DNA of 64,000 nt from CAZBNB01 sp964493245 (lineage in GTDB: Bacteria > Pseudomonadota > Gammaproteobacteria > Legionellales > Legionellaceae): NCBI GenBank assembly GCA_964493245.1, contig CAZBNB010000003.1, forward strand, positions 79,193-143,192, in the 5' to 3' direction. A program made the translations under genes and the position numbers. Below, in pieces: positions 53,318 through 61,935 of the stretch (position 1 is its first letter; every line of letters begins with the position of its first letter). Below the pieces are notes generated by a model. That model had not been told where the DNA came from. It made no database searches and saw only the letters and a program-made list of their open reading frames with translations.

Positions 53318-53737
53318 ATGGACCGTCTCAATCAATTTGTTCATCAACATTGGCAACTCAGTTTAGCCTTGGTGGTTATTCTCATTGCGATTTATATTTA
53401 CGAATATCTAAACTCCAAAAAACAAGGTAAGTCATTATCACCTGAGGCCGTTGTGAATCTCATGAATCATCAAGAAGCCACTGTATTTGACCTACGTGCC
53501 GATGATTTATATCGCAAAGGGCATATCATCAAAGCCGTACGCGTAGCCAGCCATGATTTTGATCAACCCAAAATGGATAAGTACAAGAGCAAACCCATCA
53601 TTTTGGTTTGTACGCGTGGTATTGAGTCGACAGCTTTAGCAGCAAAACTACGTACTAAAGGATATCAAAATCCCATGGTCTTGGCAGGTGGAATCACTGC
53701 ATGGCAAGCAGCGAATCTGCCTTTGGTTAAAAAATAA
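53318..53737 (+). CDS. Membrane-anchored rhodanese-like protein (YibN type)
   Basis: A 139-residue protein with one N-terminal transmembrane helix (LSLALVVILIAIYIY) and a cytosolic rhodanese domain with active-site loop VCTRGIESTALAA and LAGGITAWQAANLPLV at the end. The order yibN-grxC-secB-gpsA is the same as in E. coli, which supports the YibN assignment; YibN has been linked to protein export. Gap to grxC is 12 bp. Confidence 0.88.
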   Translation: MDRLNQFVHQHWQLSLALVVILIAIYIYEYLNSKKQGKSLSPEAVVNLMNHQEATVFDLRADDLYRKGHIIKAVRVASHDFDQPKMDKYKSKPIILVCTRGIESTALAAKLRTKGYQNPMVLAGGITAWQAANLPLVKK

Positions 53738-53749
53738 TAGGGAGTAATC

Positions 53750-54004
53750 ATGTCGAACATTATTATCTATACCAGCGCACATTGCCCTTATTGTGATCGC
53801 GCCAAATTATTGCTTAAACAAAAAAATCAAACGTTTACCGAAATTCGCGTTGATCTCGATCCTGAAAAACGCGATGAAATGATTGAAAAAACCAACCGTC
53901 GAACAGTGCCACAGATTTTTATTAATGACAAAGCCATCGGTGGTTGCGACGATTTATACGCTCTGAATGCAGCAGGGCAATTAGATAAACTTTTAGAAGG
54001 ATAA
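53750..54004 (+). CDS. grxC: Glutaredoxin 3
   Basis: An 84-residue glutathione-dependent disulfide reductase with the dithiol site HCPYCDRAK, the cis-Pro loop RTVPQIFIND and the glutathione-binding GGCDDLYAL. It depends on glutathione made by GshA/GshB, both encoded in this window. GGGAG precedes the ATG; secB follows after 7 bp. Confidence 0.96.
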   Translation: MSNIIIYTSAHCPYCDRAKLLLKQKNQTFTEIRVDLDPEKRDEMIEKTNRRTVPQIFINDKAIGGCDDLYALNAAGQLDKLLEG

Positions 54005-54011
54005 GTAATTC

Positions 54012-54503
54012 ATGACTAATACACCACAACAACCAGCAGCAGCAGGCGCACAAGAAGAAACACAATTCATGATTCAGCGCCTATATATCAAAAATCTCTC
54101 TTTCGAAACCACAAATACCCCAGCTGTGTTTCAACAAAAGTGGGAACCTGAGCTTAATTTAGATTTAAATACCCAACACAATCAGTTAGAAAAAAATATA
54201 TATGAAGTCGCTCTGACTGTCACGGCAACCGTTAAAAACGCTGGCAACACCGCTTTTTTAGTAGAAGTCCAACAAGCCGGTATTTTTACCATTCATGGAC
54301 CATCAGAAGAGCAACTGGATCACATTCTTAATAGTTTTTGCCCAAGCTTGTTATTCCCGTATGCCAGAGAAGTCATTACCTCTGAAGTAGTTCGCGGTAG
54401 CTTCCCACAGCTGGTACTCTCACCGATTAACTTTGATGCATTATATATGCAACAATTAGAAGAACGACAAAAAGCCGAAAAAGAAAAAGAAACAGAACAC
54501 TAG
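54012..54503 (+). CDS. secB: Protein-export chaperone SecB
   Basis: A 163-residue homotetrameric chaperone that holds preproteins unfolded for SecA. FMIQRLYIKNLSFETTNTP, the central VEVQQAGIFTIHG and PSLLFPYAREVI are diagnostic. The tail is charged (EERQKAEKEKETEH). Its TAG stop is formed from the TA that flanks an R3 MITE and the first base of the element, so the insertion defines the present C-terminus or landed exactly at the end of the gene. Confidence 0.95.
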   Translation: MTNTPQQPAAAGAQEETQFMIQRLYIKNLSFETTNTPAVFQQKWEPELNLDLNTQHNQLEKNIYEVALTVTATVKNAGNTAFLVEVQQAGIFTIHGPSEEQLDHILNSFCPSLLFPYAREVITSEVVRGSFPQLVLSPINFDALYMQQLEERQKAEKEKETEH

Positions 54504-54660
54504 AGTCTGTTGACATTTCATATGCCTACGCCCCGCGACTTGTTCGCGGGGTCCATGTTTAGAACATGTCTCCATCAGGGCTAAATTCTCGCCTCTGCGA
54601 AGATCTAGCCCTGATGGAGCAAGACAAGGTGTAATAGGCTGTTAAACAGGCTCTAAGATC
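54503..54660. mobile_element. MITE-like element R3, copy 2 (right end degenerate)
   Basis: The left end GAGTCTGTTGACATTTCAT with preceding TA at 54501-54502 is nearly identical to copy 1 for about 55 bp, including CCCCGCGACTTGTTCGCGGGG. The interior then differs (an inverted GCTAAATTCTCGCC/GCGAAGATCTAGC-like region). The right terminus is unclear: TGTTAAACAGGCTCTA at about 54640-54655 resembles a decayed end, and another end-like AGATCTGTTGACACTTC begins at 54656. Located between secB and gpsA. Confidence 0.68.
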
Positions 54661-54715
54661 TGTTGACACTTCGACGTGTTCGATCATGGTTGAAGTTTAG
54701 AGAGGGACATCATTT

Positions 54716-55699
54716 ATGACAGCAGTCGCCGTATTGGGTGCGGGTTCTTGGGGAACTGCGGTTGCAATTCAAATTGCCAAACAGCAATCCCATGTGCATT
54801 TGTGGACACGAGACAAAACACATGCCGAACACATGCGGCGTACACGCACCAATGCACGCTTTTTGCCAGACATTCTGTTGCCAGACAACATTGAAATCAG
54901 CGATGATTTACAGGCCACTGTTCAATCAGCCAGCACAATCATTGTTGCGGTACCATCGCATGCATTCATTGGTTTATTGAAAAAAATACCTAAACCCGCA
55001 CAAGGCATCGCCTGGCTGACTAAAGGCGTTGATCCTGAAACCCACCTGTTGTTAAGTGAATGGGTACACAATAACTGGGGTAAAGACTACCCCATCGCCG
55101 TTATTTCAGGTCCTTCTTTTGCCAGCGAAGTCGCAAAAGGATTACCCACGGCCATCGTCGTTGCCGGAAATACCCCCCCTTTTTCAAAAACCGTTCATCA
55201 GATTTTGCATCATCAAAATATGCGTGTTTATTTGTCTGAAGACTGGATAGGTGTGCAACTGTGTGGTGCGGTAAAAAATGTACTGGCGATTGCCTGTGGA
55301 ATCAGTGATGGATTGCATTATGGTGCGAATGCCAAAGCAGCCTTGATCACCCGCGGTTTAGCTGAGATGACACGCTTAGGCCTTGCTTTAGGCGCCCAAG
55401 CAGACACCTTCATGGGGCTAGCCGGTGTGGGGGATTTGGTGCTCACGTGTACGGACAATCAATCTAGAAACCGACGCTTCGGTCTATTGCTGAGCGAGGG
55501 TATGGGCACTGAGCTTGCGGAAAAAAACATTGGGCAAGTTGTAGAGGGAAAACATAATGCCGCTCAAGTCTGCGCCATGGCGAAGCAACATCAGCTAGAC
55601 ATGCCCATCTGCCACGAAGTCAATCAGGTTTTACATGGTATGATTACGCCAGAGGCAGCTGTCAAAAATTTAATGCAGCGCCCACCTAAAAAAGAGTGA
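54716..55699 (+). CDS. gpsA: Glycerol-3-phosphate dehydrogenase [NAD(P)+]
   Basis: A 327-residue enzyme supplying sn-glycerol-3-phosphate for phospholipids. N-terminal Rossmann motif VLGAGSWGTAVA, then GPSFASEVAKGLPTA, the catalytic lysine in LCGAVKNVLAIACGI and the GLAGVGDLVLTCTDNQSRNRRFG signature. AGAGGG precedes the ATG. It follows secB as in E. coli, separated here by the R3 element. Confidence 0.96.
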   Translation: MTAVAVLGAGSWGTAVAIQIAKQQSHVHLWTRDKTHAEHMRRTRTNARFLPDILLPDNIEISDDLQATVQSASTIIVAVPSHAFIGLLKKIPKPAQGIAWLTKGVDPETHLLLSEWVHNNWGKDYPIAVISGPSFASEVAKGLPTAIVVAGNTPPFSKTVHQILHHQNMRVYLSEDWIGVQLCGAVKNVLAIACGISDGLHYGANAKAALITRGLAEMTRLGLALGAQADTFMGLAGVGDLVLTCTDNQSRNRRFGLLLSEGMGTELAEKNIGQVVEGKHNAAQVCAMAKQHQLDMPICHEVNQVLHGMITPEAAVKNLMQRPPKKE

Positions 55700-55758
55700 T
55701 TAGATTCATCATTGGGCGCCATTTTAAACACTAAACTTCGGTATTGGATGCAAATACA

Positions 55759-56709
55759 ATGGGTTTTTTAGTTGCAAATAATATACTAGAGCTCATAGGG
55801 AATACCCCTCTTATCAAACTCAATCGTTTTAATCCCGATTTACCTTTTAATCTATACGCCAAATGTGAAATGTTTAACCCTAGTTTGAGCATCAAAGATA
55901 GAATCGTTATTGCGATGATTCGTGATCTTGAGAAAAAAAACCGAATCAAACCGGGTGATACGATTGTTGAAGCCTCATCCGGTAATACAGGCTCATCTCT
56001 TGCCATGATTGCTGCTATTCTAAATTACCAAGCCGTCATTACGGTTCCACCTAAAACCAGCCCTGAAAAAATTAAAACCATGCAAGCATTCGGTGCCGAA
56101 GTCATCGTTTGCGCAGCTAATCTTTCACCTGATTCACCAGAACATTATACCAATAAAGCAAAAATGATTTCTTCTACACGCCCTAATGCCGTTTTATTAG
56201 GGCAGTATGATAATGAACTTAATGTTCAAGCGCATTATGAAAAAACCGCGCACGAGTTATGGGAGCAAATGGATGGAAAAATTGATTATTTAGTTGCAGC
56301 GGCAAGCACTGGCGGTACGATCACAGGAGTTGCAACATTTTTAAAAGAAAAAAATAGCCACATTAAAATTATTCTTCCCGATCCGGTTGGCTCCGTCTTT
56401 TATCATTACTTTCACTATAAAAACTTAGACATAAGTCCTCAACCCTATCGTATAGAAGGCGCAGGGAAGGATAAAATTTGCCCTATACATAATTTTGATT
56501 TAATCGACGATGTGGTGCAATTTACTGACGATGATGCATTGGATACCACAAAACGTCTAGCTAAAACGGAAGGCATCTTAGCGGGCGGAAGTTCAGGAGG
56601 TGCCTTATTTGTGGCCGAACATTTACGTGATCGTATTCAAGGGAAAACGAAACGAACCAATGTGGTGGTGATTTTACCAGATAGTGGCTTCAAATATTTA
56701 TCATACTAG
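55759..56709 (+). CDS. PLP-dependent cysteine synthase / cystathionine beta-synthase family protein
   Basis: A 316-residue fold-type II PLP enzyme. ILELIGNTPLIKLNRF at the start, the Schiff-base lysine in SLSIKDRIV, the substrate loop EASSGNTGSSLAMIAA, the PLP phosphate-binding AASTGGTITGV and GGSSGGALF are complete. EGAGKDKICPIHNFDLID resembles the cystathionine beta-synthase branch more than CysK. No C-terminal CBS domains. In E. coli cysE occupies this site after gpsA; here a sulfur-amino-acid enzyme of a different family does. ATG 55759 is chosen over a TTG at 55744; no strong ribosome binding site is seen. Confidence 0.85.
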   Translation: MGFLVANNILELIGNTPLIKLNRFNPDLPFNLYAKCEMFNPSLSIKDRIVIAMIRDLEKKNRIKPGDTIVEASSGNTGSSLAMIAAILNYQAVITVPPKTSPEKIKTMQAFGAEVIVCAANLSPDSPEHYTNKAKMISSTRPNAVLLGQYDNELNVQAHYEKTAHELWEQMDGKIDYLVAAASTGGTITGVATFLKEKNSHIKIILPDPVGSVFYHYFHYKNLDISPQPYRIEGAGKDKICPIHNFDLIDDVVQFTDDDALDTTKRLAKTEGILAGGSSGGALFVAEHLRDRIQGKTKRTNVVVILPDSGFKYLSY

Positions 56710-56826
56710 ATAGAATACTTGCACGCTGTTACATTAAATGATGGCCTGTGATTGCTTGCCAGAACAAGAGCACACAGCGAGTAAGTGTTCGCTTCGCGCA
56801 AGGGAATAGCCATATTTTGCGCCTTT

Positions 56827-57645
56827 TTATCGATTAGTCGACGCATCAACTAACTCAATCTCCTCAAGAGACAGTGGCATATCCAAAAAGATCTCACCTA
56901 CTGTACGAAAACGATTAACCGAGTCAGTGACTAAATAGTTCACCTCTCCAGAAGAATCAACCTCATTCAATAAGCTTTTCTCAGACAACAGTACTTTTAA
57001 GGCATCTGCTGTTGCTTCAGCTGAGTCCACTACTTTAACATTTTCACCTAATAAATCGGCCAGTAGCGACTTAAACACGGGGAAATGCGTACAACCTAAT
57101 AATACCGTGTCCTCATCACGCACATCAGCTAAATAGTGTTGCAGCGCAGAGCGTGCCACCTCATTATGAATCATGCCTTCTTCAGCCAAAGCGACCAAGA
57201 CACTACAGGCGCGCGCGTGAATAAAAACATTGGGTAATTGCTGCTTAATTAGATGCTGATATGCATGAGAAGCGATGGTCGTTTCTGTTGCTAAAACAGC
57301 AATACGCTGGTTTTTCGTCGCCGCCACTGCCGCATTAGCCCCTGGCATCACCACACCCAGTACAGGCAAATCAGGTAACATAGTCTGCAAATAGGGCAAA
57401 GCAGCTGTCGTCGCTGTATTACACGCCACAACCAACGCTTTGATTTGTCTATCAACCAAAAGACGCGACATTTGTATCGCATATTGTTGAACGGTATCTG
57501 GGCTTTTGGTGCCATAAGGCAGGCGTGCTGTATCACCCAGATAAATAAAAGACTCAGACGGTAAACGCTGGCGCAAAGCCCGTAACACCGTCAATCCACC
57601 CATGCCTGAATCAAATACACCGATCGCCAATTGTTTATTATTCAT
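56827..57645 (-). CDS. murI: Glutamate racemase
   Basis: A 272-residue cofactor-independent racemase making D-glutamate for peptidoglycan. GVFDSGMGGLTVLRALR, the first catalytic cysteine in VVACNTATTAALP and the second in VLLGCTHFPVFK are present, as is YLGDTARLPYG. The start at 57645 is unambiguous. It is convergent with the cysteine-synthase-like gene and downstream of a large unknown gene on the same strand. Confidence 0.95.
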   Translation of the reverse strand: MNNKQLAIGVFDSGMGGLTVLRALRQRLPSESFIYLGDTARLPYGTKSPDTVQQYAIQMSRLLVDRQIKALVVACNTATTAALPYLQTMLPDLPVLGVVMPGANAAVAATKNQRIAVLATETTIASHAYQHLIKQQLPNVFIHARACSVLVALAEEGMIHNEVARSALQHYLADVRDEDTVLLGCTHFPVFKSLLADLLGENVKVVDSAEATADALKVLLSEKSLLNEVDSSGEVNYLVTDSVNRFRTVGEIFLDMPLSLEEIELVDASTNR

Positions 57646-57737
57646 TTTTTTTCTCTCTCAGTTTAAGGCATGTGCGCAAAGTATATATTCAAAATGCACC
57701 CAAAAAGCGAAAAATATCATGGCTTTTTGAACCTATT

Positions 57738-59804
57738 TTAAGGTGTTTTAAAATAGGTTCTATTTTCTACAAGGCGCTCGCCTTCTGTATCTTTAGGTGC
57801 CGCCATTTTTTTTCGGGTCTCATCAACTGCTTGTTTATAGATGCTAAGTTTAGGATTTATCGCCAAGCTAGGCTCACCCGGTTTAACCTGTTCATGAGCA
57901 TAGGCTTCACGCCACTTTTCATTCCATTGTAAGTGCAATTGCCTCATACCTGGCAATTTAACACCAGGAACATTCACTTTAATACGAGAGGCGTTGAACT
58001 TCAGCGCTTTTTCTTGTTTTTCATCAGGCTCTGGCATCGTCAGTAACAACAACGCAACGTAGACCATCTGTGCTTGCTCCGCATCAGATTCCTTACCTGA
58101 TAATCGGATATAATCACCTGGTTTCGCTTTGATTAACAAATCACTGGCAAATAGCATGGCTGATTCTTGTTTCGCTTCCTCAGTCAAGGATCCCCAATTG
58201 GATGTTTTGTTTACAACACTGATAACATCTTTATCTTGTCGTTTCTGAACACGGGTCTCCAGAACAATGTCGCCGCTGGATGTTTTACATGTTGTTCGTT
58301 TCGCTTGATTTTTATTTAGAAAAATCTCTTGAGACGCAATGCGTTCCCCTACGAAACTATGCTTTGGTGATTTTTTATCCACAGAGCCATCTTGATTTAT
58401 AATTTCCTCAACGATGCGCATTTCTCTTGAGTTTTTATTATGTTGTGCATAGATGCGAAGAAAAAAATTAGCATGTTGGTGTTGGTGCTTATATTTCTTT
58501 GGATCTTTGGCTGTTCGTAAACAAGCTTCCCATAATTGTTTGCATTCTTGTCTGTCTTGATCAATGTCTTCTACCCAATCATGTATTTCCTGTAAACCGG
58601 TTAAATTATTTTTGATCTGAAAATCATCGCTTTTATCAACAATTTTTTTATCTGTTTTTAATTGAGCGATAACATCTAGCATACCCGTTGGAAATTGCGT
58701 TTTAGGATACTCAACTTGCGCTGGTTGGTTGTTGACACCGAGAAATTTTACCGAATATACCTCTACACCTGCTGCATTTGTCTTTTCTTCATAATAGACG
58801 ACACCGACCTCAAGAGGTTTATCTCCAGCAGGAAAGCCCCCTCGTGACTCATAATCACGCAAACCGCTTTGAATACTTCTCAGACAAAGCGCATCACTCA
58901 GTTCTTTTAACTCTTTTTGGCGTGATTCCATGCGATCCACGCGCTCATCCATCATTTTTTGTAAAGTAATTAACACGCGCTTCGTTTCTTTTAAGTCCTC
59001 TTTTTCCTTTTTTTGTTCTTTTTGTTGCGATTTAGAGCGTATCCAATATTTACGCCCTTCTTCGCGATGTTTGGTTTCTAGCGCTTTGATATCTTGCCCA
59101 ATCTTGAGAAAAGCGTAGTTAAATTGTTTCTCAATATTCGTCTCATCAACCGCGGGAGATTCTACCTCATGAAGAAACTGCGCTATGCTATCGTTAGTTG
59201 TTTCATCAGCAGATAATTTTTTAATTAAATCTTTTGTTTTTGTCTCTAATGCACCTAACTCGGTTGTTGCTTTTACTCTAGCTTTCTTAATCTTCTCACT
59301 CTTCAGATCAGCAGCGCTTTCTAATAAAGTTAAATCACTTGTGACAAAACTCTCTTCAAATTTTTCAAATTTAAACTCATTGTTAACTGCCGTTCGACCC
59401 ATAAAACCGAATGATACGTTATCCAAAAAAACGCTGTCTTTCTTATCAACCGTCACATCGTCTCGGCATCTCTGAATTCGATCATAAATATTTATCATGA
59501 GTAATTTGTGACGAGCCAGTTGAAACAAAGCCCCTGGCTGTTCGTTTGCCGCAAGAGCTGGTGGAGGAACCGTAGCAGCCGTGGCTGTTGATGAATCTTG
59601 AAATGGGTGCTTCAAAGTGACGGTTTTATTTTCATTAACCTTCGTGACGAACCGAGTAAGGCGCGCTGCAGTAGGAGCTTGCTCATACTCATCGTTACAC
59701 AAGCCAGCCAGCATTTTTTTATTGTTTTCTCGAGTTGTTTTATCTGTAGCCGCAATATCAATCTTGCTCAATAAATCGAATAACTCTTTGTTTCCTGTTG
59801 TCAT
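57738..59804 (-). CDS. Large hypothetical coiled-coil protein, effector-like
   Basis: A 688-residue hydrophilic protein without signal peptide or recognised domain. Residues about 160-320 are strongly helical and charged, including a Gln/Lys/Glu-rich stretch (RSKSQQKEQKKEKEDLKE) and MMDERVDRMESRQKELKEL, so a coiled coil is likely. The C-terminal region is globular-looking and ends in a charged tail (DTEGERLVENRTYFKTP). ATG 59804 follows a GTG at 59807. Size, composition and isolated position resemble Dot/Icm substrates, but no domain supports a function. Confidence 0.7.
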   Translation of the reverse strand: MTTGNKELFDLLSKIDIAATDKTTRENNKKMLAGLCNDEYEQAPTAARLTRFVTKVNENKTVTLKHPFQDSSTATAATVPPPALAANEQPGALFQLARHKLLMINIYDRIQRCRDDVTVDKKDSVFLDNVSFGFMGRTAVNNEFKFEKFEESFVTSDLTLLESAADLKSEKIKKARVKATTELGALETKTKDLIKKLSADETTNDSIAQFLHEVESPAVDETNIEKQFNYAFLKIGQDIKALETKHREEGRKYWIRSKSQQKEQKKEKEDLKETKRVLITLQKMMDERVDRMESRQKELKELSDALCLRSIQSGLRDYESRGGFPAGDKPLEVGVVYYEEKTNAAGVEVYSVKFLGVNNQPAQVEYPKTQFPTGMLDVIAQLKTDKKIVDKSDDFQIKNNLTGLQEIHDWVEDIDQDRQECKQLWEACLRTAKDPKKYKHQHQHANFFLRIYAQHNKNSREMRIVEEIINQDGSVDKKSPKHSFVGERIASQEIFLNKNQAKRTTCKTSSGDIVLETRVQKRQDKDVISVVNKTSNWGSLTEEAKQESAMLFASDLLIKAKPGDYIRLSGKESDAEQAQMVYVALLLLTMPEPDEKQEKALKFNASRIKVNVPGVKLPGMRQLHLQWNEKWREAYAHEQVKPGEPSLAINPKLSIYKQAVDETRKKMAAPKDTEGERLVENRTYFKTP

Positions 59805-59855
59805 CACAACACCCCACTGACAAACACCCGCGATCTAAATATGTATAATTATAGA

Positions 59856-61142
59856 TCAAATTAGTAAAAATCGGAAGTTTCTTTGAATTTCTGTAAAATC
59901 AAATTTATTCAAATATAACGAAAAACTTAGCCAAACACTCAGTGCGGATAAATCGCGAAATTGTGGTGGCAAATAACGCGGCATATTGAGTAATCCTTCT
60001 GATTTTAGCTCCATCAGCAGCGGTAAATCATCGAGCATCAACTTACCTGAAAATAAGAGTGGTACCGCGTCAATACGGTGTACACTGATAGCGTAACAAA
60101 TAAAATGGTGAATCAACACAAAGCCTTTTGCATAAGACAAGTCTTTCGTAAAGGGTCCACCGGCAGGCAAACTACCACGAAACACACGAACCGTTTGGTT
60201 GTAACTTTCTTCTTCATTTAAACCGCATCCCAAGTAATAGCGATAAATATCCATGAAATCAGCACCTTGCATCACTTTATCAATCGCCACCACGCGATTG
60301 GTAATTTTACGCATACGTGCAGGATAGGAAGAAAAAGTAACCACTTCCGTCATCACCGCTAAACCCTCTTGAATCACGCTGCAAGAAGGAGAACCTTTTG
60401 ATAAGAAAAAACAATAGGGTTGTAGGCTGCCATTCATCGTTGTACCTAAGTGCACCCACCCTTCGTGTACTTCTAAATAACGTAAATCACGCTCACTAAA
60501 GCGCGCCTTACTACTTAATTTAATCGCATCCGCACCCGCTGACGCATCAGCGACCATATCATCACTGAGTAATACTTTTACCGGATGATGCTTGAAAAAA
60601 GTATTTAAACGAACTTGTAAAATATTTTGTGCTTCTTCTGCGGAGTAAATATCATCATCCCGATCAGACTCAAGCTGCACATCTAACTTACTCAAAACGT
60701 CAAACAACAGTAAACCCATTTCAGACAAACGTGGGCCACCCGCATAAAAAACATCTGTGGGGCTACCGTACAGCTCTTTAGATAACTCGACAAACGCAGG
60801 TGTGCCACGCGCATCTAACATTTGTACTGCTCGGATGTATTCGTCACATTGACGTTTGATAAGACGCGTAAGTGGTGAGTACTCTCCCAATTGATTTTGT
60901 GTATCGCGCAAAATCATGCGAAATTCATCAATTTTCTCATTCACATCATAAGGCAGGGGGCGCTTTTCGTAATAGCTCAGATCAACCATAGGTAAACGCT
61001 TGGCTTTGTGGCGAAAAAAATCTCGCTTAACCGTATCATCCCATTTAACTTGATCCAGAATCCGAATATGCCGTTGTGCATCGACAATTCGTGTTGATAA
61101 AGCCTTAATAATAGACAGCTCGGCTTTTTTCTTGCTTATCAT
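59856..61142 (-). CDS. DUF1704 / QEGLA-motif putative zinc metallopeptidase
   Basis: A 428-residue cytosolic protein of the DUF1704 family, annotated in bacteria as flavohaemoglobin expression-modulating QEGLA protein. The name motif SVIQEGLAVMTE is present, and the likely zinc site HEGWVH (HExxxH) lies at residues 226-231. The family's animal members, MATCAP/TMCP enzymes, are metallopeptidases that remove C-terminal residues from tubulin, so the bacterial protein is probably a peptidase; substrate unknown. ATG 61142 follows AAGAGGG, which favours it over the ATG at 61157. Confidence 0.85.
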   Translation of the reverse strand: MISKKKAELSIIKALSTRIVDAQRHIRILDQVKWDDTVKRDFFRHKAKRLPMVDLSYYEKRPLPYDVNEKIDEFRMILRDTQNQLGEYSPLTRLIKRQCDEYIRAVQMLDARGTPAFVELSKELYGSPTDVFYAGGPRLSEMGLLLFDVLSKLDVQLESDRDDDIYSAEEAQNILQVRLNTFFKHHPVKVLLSDDMVADASAGADAIKLSSKARFSERDLRYLEVHEGWVHLGTTMNGSLQPYCFFLSKGSPSCSVIQEGLAVMTEVVTFSSYPARMRKITNRVVAIDKVMQGADFMDIYRYYLGCGLNEEESYNQTVRVFRGSLPAGGPFTKDLSYAKGFVLIHHFICYAISVHRIDAVPLLFSGKLMLDDLPLLMELKSEGLLNMPRYLPPQFRDLSALSVWLSFSLYLNKFDFTEIQRNFRFLLI

Positions 61143-61282
61143 AATCCCTCTTGTCACATCGACTTTTAAAGCATCCTTTATAAATAAAGTATTACACCAA
61201 TCGCGTCATTTCGCAAAAAATAGCCTGAATTCATACCTGAATAAACACGACCATTCTCTAACAGCAATGGCACTAGATTAAA

Positions 61283-61570
61283 ACAGGACTTACGCAAAAC
61301 AACGAGGTCGAAGCGGATTTTATTTTTAATGAGCGAGTTTAGGGCGTGTCATCAATTAGTATTTTCGACCTAAAACCGAGCTAATTTGCGCAAATTTTAG
61401 TTCGAATTCGTTAAATAGGGCTCGCTATTCGCCTCATTCAAACTAAAATTTGCGCTAAATTATCTCAATTTTCGCCTCGAAAAACTAATTGATGACACGC
61501 CCTAGATGACTAAATAACCGAATTAAAAATAAAATCCAACGAAAAGATCGTTGTTTTGCGTAAGTCCTGT
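61283..61570. repeat. Palindromic element R1 interrupted by R2
   Basis: The left end ACAGGACTTACGCAAAACAA at 61283 and right end TTGTTTTGCGTAAGTCCTGT at 61570 belong to one R1 element. Removing the R2 insertion (161 bp) and one TA copy leaves exactly 125 bp, the length of the intact R1 at 7228-7352. Together with flanking AT-rich sequence the nested pair fills the 554-bp gap 61143-61696; 61575-61640 adds a hairpin-like stretch (GCGAGCATCACGAAGC and GCTTCGCGATGCCC). Confidence 0.85.
61342..61502. mobile_element. MITE-like element R2, full 161-bp copy with TA target duplication
   Basis: The ends GGGCGTGTCATCAATTAG and CTAATTGATGACACGCCC are perfect inverted repeats; inner pairs include GCGCAAATTTTAGTT and AACTAAAATTTGCGC. 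TA flanks both sides (61340-61341, 61503-61504). The empty site is seen in R1 at 7228-7352 (in complement GTTTAGATGAC), where only one TA exists, so the duplicated TA arose on insertion. No coding capacity. Confidence 0.88.
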
Positions 61571-61696
61571 AAGAAAAAAGCGGTTATGCGAGCATCACGA
61601 AGCAGCACAGAACACTGGCTTGCTTCGCGATGCCCACAATGATGGGCTAAAAACCCTTAACTTAGTACCATTGATCTCTGACACCAAGAATCGATC

Positions 61697-61921
61697 TTAG
61701 CGCGGTGGTACAATACTCACATTCGCAGGTTGCTTTTGATCCGGCAATTGATAAAAATCACTGATATTCGCGGTCGATAATGACGAAGGAACCGCTAAAT
61801 TAGAGCCATTTTGGCTTTTCATATATTGATGTTTGTCATTACTCGCATAATGTGTAGGATTGAAAATAGAACACCCTGTTAAACAGGAAAACAAAAAAAC
61901 ACTCACCCACCACTTTTTCAC
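61697..61921 (-). CDS. Very short lipoprotein resembling the BamC N-terminal segment
   Basis: A 74-residue lipoprotein. GTG 61921 follows TTGGAGAG with good spacing and opens a compact signal peptide MKKWWVSVFLFSCLTGC with lipobox LTGC (Cys17); the frame also extends to a TTG at 61933. The mature 58 residues are unstructured: YASNDKHQYMKSQ, then LAVPSSLSTANISDFYQLP, like the N-terminal BamD-binding lasso of BamC. It starts 14 bp after dapA, where E. coli has bamC. The two helix-grip domains of BamC are absent. Confidence 0.7.
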   Translation of the reverse strand: MKKWWVSVFLFSCLTGCSIFNPTHYASNDKHQYMKSQNGSNLAVPSSLSTANISDFYQLPDQKQPANVSIVPPR

Positions 61922-61935
61922 AACACTCTCCAAAA

